Assembly: GCF_024385605.1 (NCBI RefSeq)
Contig: NZ_JANFOJ010000001.1
Coordinates: 372,001 to 436,000 of the forward strand
DNA from: Sporolactobacillus sp. STSJ-5
GTDB taxonomy: Bacteria; Bacillota; Bacilli; Bacillales; Sporolactobacillaceae
Length of the DNA: 64,000 nt
Direction of reading: 5' to 3'
Within the stretch, counting starts at the first letter, position 1. Each line of letters starts with the position of its first letter. The notes under the pieces were generated by a model. It saw only the letters and a program-made list of their open reading frames with translations, was not told the origin of the DNA and did not search any database. A program made the position numbers and the translations under genes. This document shows positions 33,556 to 39,881 of this stretch, in pieces.

Positions 33556-33756
33556 TCACAGCTTAGTAACGTTAGCTGCTTGAGGTCCACGGTTGCCTTC
33601 GACAACTTCGAATTCAACGGCTTGACCTTCGTCAAGAGTCTTGAATCCGTCAGTTTGGATCGCGCTGAAGTGCACGAATACGTCGTTTTCGCCTGGAACT
33701 TCGATGAAACCGAAGCCTTTGTCGCTGTTAAACCATTTAACTGTACCTGTTTTCAA
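33556..33756 (-). CDS. Cold-shock protein (CspA/CspB family)
   Basis: 66-residue single-stranded nucleic-acid chaperone. RNP1 (KGFGFIEV, residues 13-20) and RNP2 (VFVHFSAI, residues 26-33) are intact, and [11 protein letters not shown] starts the domain. The start codon is TTG at 33756, eight bases after AGGAGG; this is the only start that gives a complete domain. A long non-coding region lies upstream, as is common for csp genes. It ends in a strong terminator. Confidence 0.95.
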   Translation of the reverse strand: MKTGTVKWFNSDKGFGFIEVPGENDVFVHFSAIQTDGFKTLDEGQAVEFEVVEGNRGPQAANVTKL

Positions 33757-34327
33757 AAAGAAAACCTCCTAATAATAAGTGGATGTTCAATGTACTTGAA
33801 CGCACTTTAAAAAATTTAATATATGCGTATGTTTTATCCGGCGTACCTTATCCTTGCAGCTGCAGATATTAAATCATTCACCAACAAGGGTCTTCCCGCA
33901 AAAATAAAAAATTCACATATTATAAAAAGTATCAATAAAAAAGTACAAACACATTGATAATCCTTTTATAACACGTGAATTATAAATGTTACCTTTTATC
34001 ATACATACATAATCATAAAATTAGACCTAACAAAAAGAGTAAAAACATCAATCGGCTTTTCCGACGCCGAAACAACGAAAGCCCTACCTCTCTTCCATCC
34101 TTACGGTTCCTCTGACCGAGCCAGTATGATTCAGCGCAAGATCAATCTGCTTTTCATACAATCTGTTGCACAGTATTGACAAGAACACAATCCTATATTC
34201 AAAAAAACAATCAGTAATTTTGTCATTCACATTAGGTCTACTTTAGTATAGAGCCCAAAAGTAGAAATGTCAACTAATGAAAAGCCGAAACCTTAATTAA
34301 TGAATGACAAAGGTGTCAGCCAGTTTA
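33757..34327. other. 571-bp gap upstream of the cold-shock gene
   Basis: No gene is supported. Most of it is very AT-rich, consistent with a csp promoter and long leader. A GC-richer patch at about 34049-34145 stands out: on the minus strand it contains GGTCAGAGGAACC, an AGAGAGGTAGGGC segment and GGCTTT paired with AAAGCC, followed by T-rich sequence (GTTTTTACTCTTTTT). It could be a small RNA or a structured leader. I could not match it to a known riboswitch class. Confidence 0.4.
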
Positions 34328-34786
34328 TTAATGAACAACAAAAACGTTTAGGATCTTTTCTAAGTCCTCAATCTTACGTGCGTAGAGCAGCATTCTGCGA
34401 CGATTGGTATCGACGACCAGAACGCCGTCCTCGGACAAATTCATTTTTTTTACTTGATCATACTTTATAAATCCCAATCCATAAAAGAAACCATCTTTCT
34501 TAAATCGTGCCATTGGTGCTTTAACAAATGTATTGTAAAGCAGTGTCAGCACCAAGAGGATCAATGCAATATTGAGAAATATGCTGTTATCACCTCTGAC
34601 CGTATTTGAAACGTAGATAATCACAAGCAATGCCGCTAAAATAAGCTGATCCAAATAGTTACGTTTTCTTAGGCGCACAGATAAAATTGTTTTTCCTTTC
34701 AGCAAGCGAACGAGCAGGTCATCATAAAGAATATAAGCCAACAGCCCAGCGAAAATAAGATACATAACAACAATGGTAAGTGTCAT
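34328..34786 (-). CDS. DUF986/UPF0266 membrane protein (YobD-like)
   Basis: 152-residue membrane protein with three N-terminal helices. The soluble C-terminal part contains KDGFFYGLGFIKYDQVKKMN and LSEDGVLVVDTNRRRMLL, the hallmark of the UPF0266 (YobD) family, whose E. coli member lies directly downstream of manXYZ. Here it also lies in a mannose-PTS region, though two genes and two terminators away from manZ. Function unknown. The start has GAGGGG upstream. Confidence 0.82.
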   Translation of the reverse strand: MTLTIVVMYLIFAGLLAYILYDDLLVRLLKGKTILSVRLRKRNYLDQLILAALLVIIYVSNTVRGDNSIFLNIALILLVLTLLYNTFVKAPMARFKKDGFFYGLGFIKYDQVKKMNLSEDGVLVVDTNRRRMLLYARKIEDLEKILNVFVVH

Positions 34787-35013
34787 CTGCAGTCCCCTCT
34801 TTCAATCACGACCTATTAATAAGTACATTTTAAATCATTCAACTGGTTTATGAGACGCCTATGTGCTCTTTAATCATAATAAAACTGAAAAATAGCCGTG
34901 ACAGCTTCCAACTTAGTTCGGTTGATCATAATAGAAAACAGTAAGTCGATCCTTTAAAATTTCTATATAACTCAATTTTCGCAGCTTGTTCGGCTTAGAA
35001 AATAGCCTTTCCT

Positions 35014-35340
35014 TTAACGAAAAGTAATTCCCATTGCGGCGAGGCCAGTACCTAGATTTTTTTTAAGCAATCCCGTGGCTGAAATTTCCATGTAAAATCC
35101 ACCAACCTGAGGGCTTAGTTTCGATTGAACGGTTAATCGTTTAACTGCTATTTGCCGCAGTCCTTCAGCTAAATACATTACTCGCCTTTCAAAATCTTTG
35201 TCTTTTTCAACATTATTTTTAAAAGTGATGAACACGTTGCGTTCATCATCTTGTATTTGTTCATCAAGAATAAGATCGTAGACTTTTTCTAGAATTGCCT
35301 CTTCTTGTTCTTTCCGACTCAATTTCTTGTTTTTAGACAT
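35014..35340 (-). CDS. Class IIa-type bacteriocin immunity protein (EntA_Immun-like)
   Basis: 108-residue cytoplasmic, highly charged helical protein. The C-terminal pattern LSPQVGGFYMEISATG, then KKNLGTGLAAMG, and the N-terminal EKVYDLILDEQIQDDERNVF fit pediocin-like bacteriocin immunity proteins. Members of this family bind the mannose-PTS IIC/IID complex once a class IIa bacteriocin attacks it. This gene lies in the island that encodes such a PTS. No bacteriocin precursor (YGNGV-type) or exporter is visible nearby, so it is an orphan immunity gene. The start has AGAGGG upstream. Assignment is by recalled motif pattern. Confidence 0.7.
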   Translation of the reverse strand: MSKNKKLSRKEQEEAILEKVYDLILDEQIQDDERNVFITFKNNVEKDKDFERRVMYLAEGLRQIAVKRLTVQSKLSPQVGGFYMEISATGLLKKNLGTGLAAMGITFR

Positions 35341-35549
35341 AAAACTTTATCCCTCTTTTTATGGAACGATATAGCTACCGGCAGCTGAACTCACCCAAAC
35401 GGTGGCAATAACTTGAAGGTGTTTGAAAGCAAAGTAATTATATTTTTTCCCTTTTTCTAACTCACGAGCATAATCCACAATGATTTTTGATCATTAACTT
35501 TTACTTCTTCATCAGAGTATGCTTCATTAAGGACTATGTAAAGAAAAAA

Positions 35550-35572
35550 ACAGCCGTTTGCAAAGCGGCTGT
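35550..35572 (-). terminator. Terminator of the DUF956 gene
   Basis: ACAGCCG and CGGCTGT form a 7-bp stem with an extended AAAG/CTTT-like inner pair, followed by seven T residues on the minus strand. Confidence 0.8.
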
Positions 35573-35612
35573 TGATTCAAGTGAGAAGCAAATAATTCAA
35601 AAATACAGGATA

Positions 35613-35996
35613 TTAATTACTTCTTTTTCGACCAAACAAGGCTTTCAGACCACGTTTAACAACTTGAAAGAACGTCAGCGATCGAACCATTTGTTCCGGG
35701 TTAACGTATTTTCGTATCGCACGCAAAGCGTTCTTCGGATGCTTGGAAGAAAAAGTGTATGTTCCATTTTTCTTCGTTCGTATTGCATAGCGTGGAATCC
35801 ACTTTCCCTTGAACATCACTGAGGCAACGACGTAATCAACGTCAGCCCAAGGAATTCGAATGTATTTTTGAGCATTTCGGTCGTTATAAAACTCAAACCC
35901 CTTGTCTCCAATCATAATTTTACCGTAATCAGTCAGCCCAATATAAGAAGTGGCATCGGTTACAAAATCGACTTTGGTGTTAATTGATTGAACCAT
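35613..35996 (-). CDS. manO: DUF956 protein (ManO-type, mannose-PTS associated)
   Basis: 127-residue protein that starts MVQSINTKVDFVTDATSYIG and contains GKIMIGDKGFEFYNDRN, IRIPWADVDYVVASV and FSSKHPKNALRAIRKYV, the DUF956 pattern. Members regularly lie downstream of manXYZ-type PTS genes in Firmicutes, and some regulate that PTS. Here it is 227 bp downstream of the IID gene with a terminator-like hairpin between. The C-terminus is very basic (KALFGRKRSN). Start has GAAAGGAAGTG upstream. Confidence 0.85.
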   Translation of the reverse strand: MVQSINTKVDFVTDATSYIGLTDYGKIMIGDKGFEFYNDRNAQKYIRIPWADVDYVVASVMFKGKWIPRYAIRTKKNGTYTFSSKHPKNALRAIRKYVNPEQMVRSLTFFQVVKRGLKALFGRKRSN

Positions 35997-36102
35997 TTTC
36001 TTGCTTCACTTCCTTTCGCTATACTCGTTTATTATACTTTTTCCCCAGTGATCAAACAATTTTGATCGGGTAGGTTTGGGCAGAATAAACACTTGTAAAT
36101 AA

Positions 36103-36136
36103 AGCCTGACATCCTTGACTTAAGAGGAATCAGGCT
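36103..36136 (-). terminator. Probable terminator downstream of manZ
   Basis: On the minus strand AGCCTGA/TTCCT pairs with AGGA/TCAGGCT, followed by TTATTT. The stem is imperfect, so read-through to the DUF956 gene is possible. Confidence 0.55.
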
Positions 36137-36223
36137 CAATTTATTGGTATACAACTCCTGGAATGCAGGATTGATACTCAACTTAATAACTCAATGAATA
36201 AACAATAATTTAAATTTTCACTG

Positions 36224-37135
36224 TTACATCACGTTTAGTAAGTGCAAGACGATACCAACCACGAACAACCCAAGAATCATAACGATTGGTGAAACTTTCT
36301 TCTTAAGCAGCCACATGCAAAGAAGCGTTAATGCCAATCCGGCTAAACCAGGAATTAAGCTGTCCAAGTTGTTTTGTAACGTTGTTATTTTATGCGCGTC
36401 TAATGAAAGACCGGCTGCCTGCTGCTCCAACGCAGCTTTGATTCCTTGTGCTCCGGAAGGTAAGTGACTCCAATCAATGAATGCGCCTTTATCCAGTTTA
36501 ACTGAAGATACAATAGGCGTGAACTTTACCGATACCCAACGGTTAACTAATGAACCCAGGATGAACATACCAAGAATGGATGCGCCTTTAGTAATGTCCT
36601 GAAGTAATCCGCCGGATAAGTCGTCTGTGATTTTAGAACCCGCTTTATAGCCGAATTCCTGCGTATACCACATGAACGCCATACGAATAATATTCCATCC
36701 AAAGAAATACAGAATAGGTCCCAAAATGTTACCGGTCATCGCAAGAGAAGCTGCTAACGCACCAAGGATTGGTTTTACCGTAAACCAGAAAGCCGGATCA
36801 CCAATACCTGCCAGCGGCCCCATCATGCCTATTTTAACCCCTTGAATGGCGACGTCATCAACAGGTGCGCCATTCGCACGCTCCTCTTCCAGAGCAAGGG
36901 TCACACCGATAATTGGTGAAGCGACATAAGGGTGCGTATTAAAGAATTCCAAGTGACGTTTGAGTGCAGCCGCACGATCTTCCTTAGATTTGTATAATTT
37001 TTTGATTGCCGGAATCATTGTATACGCCCAACCGCCATTTTGCATCCGTTCATAGTTCCAAGAGCCTTGAAGGAACGTTGAGCGCCACCAAACAGAAATA
37101 CGATCTTTTTTTGATAATCTCACTTCTTGTGCCAT
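36224..37135 (-). CDS. manZ: Mannose-family PTS component IID
   Basis: 303-residue membrane component of the mannose-class transporter. Family segments are WNYERMQNGGWAYTMIPAIK near residue 27, EFFNTHPYVASPIIGVTLALEEE split near 60-80 and GIKIGMMGPLAGIGDP-type sequence (VKIGMMGPLAGIGDPAFW) near 100. The C-terminal half holds several helices. With IIC it forms the sugar channel and is the known receptor for class IIa bacteriocins and microcin-like phages. ATG 37135 follows AAAAAGGAGGGAG; an upstream extension is not needed. Starts 20 bp after the IIC gene. Confidence 0.93.
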   Translation of the reverse strand: MAQEVRLSKKDRISVWWRSTFLQGSWNYERMQNGGWAYTMIPAIKKLYKSKEDRAAALKRHLEFFNTHPYVASPIIGVTLALEEERANGAPVDDVAIQGVKIGMMGPLAGIGDPAFWFTVKPILGALAASLAMTGNILGPILYFFGWNIIRMAFMWYTQEFGYKAGSKITDDLSGGLLQDITKGASILGMFILGSLVNRWVSVKFTPIVSSVKLDKGAFIDWSHLPSGAQGIKAALEQQAAGLSLDAHKITTLQNNLDSLIPGLAGLALTLLCMWLLKKKVSPIVMILGLFVVGIVLHLLNVM

Positions 37136-37154
37136 TTTTATTTCTCCCTCCTTT

Positions 37155-37961
37155 TTAGTAATTATCAATAATGTCGCCTAGTGGATCACCGGTGTTTGAG
37201 TTTCCGCCATTACCTGAGCCGCCTTGCTTGGAAAGCACTAAATAGATAAGGGCAAGAGATACACCGATCGCACCAAGACCGATAAGAGTGATCTGTGTCA
37301 CCGTCGCGAGTACGAAACCGATCGCGAAGAATGGCCATACTTCTTTGGTAGCCATCATGTTGATAACCATGGCATAACCTACGGCAACGACCATGCCGCC
37401 ACCGATGGCTAAACCAGCTGTCAGCCAAGTTGGCATGGATGCAAGCAAACCTCGCACCGGACCGGCACCAACAGCTAAAATTAATGCTGCCGGAATGGCG
37501 ATACGTACGCCTTGCATACAGATCGCGCTGATGTGCCAGAGTTCAACTTTTTTGAAGTTTCCCTCATTAGCTGCAGCATCCATAAAGTGTACGAAAGCGG
37601 TTGCAATTGTACGGCAGATGATGGTTAATAATAAACCGGCAACGGCAAGCGGGATGGCAATCGCGATGGCTGACGATACACCGGCATTGCCTTGCCCACT
37701 GAGAACTAAAATAATGGCAGAGGCAACGGATGCCAGCGCTGCATCAGGCGCTACTGCGGCACCGATATTCGCCCAGCCTAGAGCAATCATTTGCAGCGTA
37801 CCGCCAAGGATAAGACATGGGATTAAGTTTCCTGTCACAAGTCCGATTAACGTACAGGCGATGACTGGTTGGTGAAAATGAAATTCATCCAGGATTCCTT
37901 CCATACCCGCTAAAAATGCGACGATAACAACTAATATAATTTGAATAATGTTCAAATCCAT
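37155..37961 (-). CDS. manY: Mannose-family PTS component IIC
   Basis: 268-residue polytopic membrane component. It starts MDLNIIQIILVVIVAFLAG, followed by EFHFHQPVIACTLIGLVTGN and TLQMIALGWANIGAAVAPDA, the conserved sugar-site region of the family. The C-terminal tail (KQGGSGNGGNSNTGDPLGDI) is glycine-rich and ends in the typical DPLGDIIDNY. Paired with IID downstream. RBS GGGAGG is well spaced. The closest relatives by pattern are lactobacillus/listeria ManM and B. subtilis LevF. Confidence 0.93.
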   Translation of the reverse strand: MDLNIIQIILVVIVAFLAGMEGILDEFHFHQPVIACTLIGLVTGNLIPCLILGGTLQMIALGWANIGAAVAPDAALASVASAIILVLSGQGNAGVSSAIAIAIPLAVAGLLLTIICRTIATAFVHFMDAAANEGNFKKVELWHISAICMQGVRIAIPAALILAVGAGPVRGLLASMPTWLTAGLAIGGGMVVAVGYAMVINMMATKEVWPFFAIGFVLATVTQITLIGLGAIGVSLALIYLVLSKQGGSGNGGNSNTGDPLGDIIDNY

Positions 37962-37996
37962 AATGGTTAATCCTCCCTTTCTCCTGATCGTTTAGA

Positions 37997-38968
37997 TTAT
38001 CTTAATCTGTTTAATTCCTCTTGCGCTTTCCTGAGAATTTCGTTCATGTCACCTTTTGAATCGTTTGGCACTTTGCGCACATCGAATTTTAAACCGGCTT
38101 CTTTTAACTGAGCGAAAGCATCAATATCATCTTGGCTAAAGGCAAGCACCTTGTTCGGTTGAACTTTACCCGGTGAGTGGGCCATAGAACCCACATTGAT
38201 GGTCGTCAATGAAACGCCGCCCTTAACCGCTCTGACTACGTCCTGCGGATTTTCGAAAAGAAGCAGCGCGCGTTCACCGCCGAAATGTTGATCATCTTTC
38301 GCAATTTTGATCATTTGGCTGACAGGAACGACGTGTGCTTTCACGCCTGGCGGAGCAGCTTGTTGGATCAATTTCTTTCGCAAATCATCCTGAGCTACCG
38401 CATCGGATACAACAATAATCCGTGTCGGTTGAGTCGTTTTAGCCCAAGCAGTTGCGACCTGACCGTGAAGTAAACGAGAGTCGACACGTGCCAGCACGTA
38501 TTTAAATTTACCGGGAATGCCTTTCTTTGTCTGCTGTGCAGGAGCTGCACCAGTTGCCTTTGCCGGTTCTAATTCTTCAGGTCTGATTTTGACCCCTTCT
38601 TTAGCTGTACGTGAAATATGCGCAGCGACTTCACGCGCGGTGTTCATGGATAAGCGTGAAGCATAGGCCTCAATCAACATCGGCAAGTTCATACCCGCAA
38701 CAATCGCCCATTTGTCTTTGTGTTCTTCAAACAAGCTGTTGACTTGATTAAAAGGTGTCCCGCCCCAAAGGTCGACTAAAAACAGTACTTCTTCTTGATC
38801 ATTTAATGATGCAATTGCTTTTTTCATTTTTGCCTTAACGTCATTAGGGCCTTCGTTGGGCATTAAGGTAACCGTTTTGACATTCTCCTGCTCTCCAAAA
38901 ATCATTGAGCCGGATTGGAAAATGCCTTCAGCAAAATTGCCGTGGCTTGCCAGAATAATACCTACCAT
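37997..38968 (-). CDS. manX: Mannose-family PTS component IIAB
   Basis: 323-residue fused phosphotransfer protein. The IIA domain (1-130) has its active His in IILASHGNFAEG (His 9). An Ala/Pro/Gln linker (AKATGAAPAQQTKKG, 136-150) leads to the IIB domain with active His in RVDSRLLHGQVATAW (His 168). It relays phosphate from HPr to the sugar entering through IIC/IID. The start has AGGAGG upstream. A cre site 62-76 bp upstream suggests CcpA control of this part of the operon. Confidence 0.94.
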   Translation of the reverse strand: MVGIILASHGNFAEGIFQSGSMIFGEQENVKTVTLMPNEGPNDVKAKMKKAIASLNDQEEVLFLVDLWGGTPFNQVNSLFEEHKDKWAIVAGMNLPMLIEAYASRLSMNTAREVAAHISRTAKEGVKIRPEELEPAKATGAAPAQQTKKGIPGKFKYVLARVDSRLLHGQVATAWAKTTQPTRIIVVSDAVAQDDLRKKLIQQAAPPGVKAHVVPVSQMIKIAKDDQHFGGERALLLFENPQDVVRAVKGGVSLTTINVGSMAHSPGKVQPNKVLAFSQDDIDAFAQLKEAGLKFDVRKVPNDSKGDMNEILRKAQEELNRLR

Positions 38969-39030
38969 TCTTTTATACCTCCTACTTTATAAATTTTGTT
39001 ACTTTTGCACATTACTCACGCATCCAGCTC

Positions 39031-39044
39031 TGTTATCGCTTTCA
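39031..39044 (-). promoter_or_regulatory. Candidate cre site upstream of manX
   Basis: The minus strand reads TGAAAGCGATAACA, matching TGWAARCGYTWNCW at 13 of 14 positions. It lies in the 190-bp gap between the separate IIB gene and manX. No clear SigA promoter or second -24/-12 element was seen there, so it may act as a roadblock. Confidence 0.5.
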
Positions 39045-39157
39045 TTAATTTAAAACAATAAACTGATCGATTTGCAGTGCTGAGACGCATCTCACCCCCC
39101 TTCATGAATAGGGAAGGACACAATAAGGTAAATCAGAAAATGTAAAAATGATTTATT

Positions 39158-39655
39158 CTACACCAAACCTTTTTCGGAAAGCGACTTCCAAAGATTTTTC
39201 GAGCTATCATTGGAAACCTTGCGGACATCAAGCTTAATCCCATGATTGTGAAACCACTTGAAAGCCTCTACATCGGCTGCACTAACAGCAATCGCATCGG
39301 TAACCATGACGCGCGTGCTGTCAAAACTAATTGCACCAATATTGATAGAATCAACCTTTATGCCGCCTTCGACAATATATCTTGCGTCAACTGCGTTTTC
39401 AACCAGAATCATAGGCTTTAAAACGCCAAAACGCGGATCATGATACAGTCTTACCATCTTCTCCAATGTGAGGACATGCGTCCTGATCCCAGGAGGTGCA
39501 GCGTGTACAATCAATGTCTTGCGTGTCCGATCGCGTGCCACACGATCCGACACTACTAAGATGCGATTAACGTTGATGGCTTTTGCCCAATTCGTAGTCA
39601 CTTGCCCATGTAACAAACGACTATCAATACGTAATAAACGAACATCCATCGTCAT
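39158..39655 (-). CDS. Separate mannose/sorbose-family PTS component IIB
   Basis: 165-residue stand-alone IIB with the active-site context LLRIDSRLLHGQVTTNWAKA (His near residue 16). It resembles the IIB half of manX but is clearly diverged (for example MILVENAVDARYIVEGGIKV). It is first in the operon, directly downstream of the -24/-12 promoter. It adds to the IIB already fused in manX, so it may serve as an extra phosphocarrier or a signalling IIB, for example towards the ManR regulator. The start has GGTGG upstream. Confidence 0.9.
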   Translation of the reverse strand: MTMDVRLLRIDSRLLHGQVTTNWAKAINVNRILVVSDRVARDRTRKTLIVHAAPPGIRTHVLTLEKMVRLYHDPRFGVLKPMILVENAVDARYIVEGGIKVDSINIGAISFDSTRVMVTDAIAVSAADVEAFKWFHNHGIKLDVRKVSNDSSKNLWKSLSEKGLV

Positions 39656-39764
39656 GACAATCCACCATCATTTCTCGTGTGACTAAAATACCTACGATCA
39701 CTCCCCCACCTCTGCCGAGTATACAATCCACATTCATGACCACGAATGCATACACAACAGTATA

Positions 39765-39780
39765 AGCAATTTACATGCCA
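39765..39780 (-). promoter_or_regulatory. Sig54 (-24/-12) promoter of the man operon
   Basis: On the minus strand the sequence is TGGCATGTAAATTGCT. It matches the Sig54 consensus TGGCAY-N5-TTGCW, with GG and GC exactly in register. It lies 110 bp upstream of the separate IIB gene and just downstream of manR, whose product carries the Sig54-contacting GAFTGA loop. No competing SigA promoter is obvious. Confidence 0.88.
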
Positions 39781-39785
39781 CTTTT

Positions 39786-39881
39786 TGTGTATCACATAAA
39801 GGGGTTGCTATCATAGGCTTTTTTCCAAAGCAAAAAAATAATTGACACATTTAAATTGTGTATCAATTATTTTGTGTATCA
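39786..39881 (+). repeat. Three TGTGTATCA repeats upstream of the man operon promoter
   Basis: Copies lie at 39786-39794, 39857-39865 and 39873-39881, all in the same orientation, with an inverted partial copy (TGACACA) at 39843-39849. They lie 6 to 117 bp upstream of the -24/-12 promoter, where Sig54 activators bind. The last copies overlap the 3' end of manR. Two more copies (42739-42747, 42750-42758) lie upstream of manR itself. They are the best candidates for the ManR binding sites. Confidence 0.6.

Noticed and set aside
38969-39157. Second Sig54 promoter directly in front of manX
   Set aside because: No TGGCA-N-TTGC element with correct spacing was found in this gap; only a cre site is supported.
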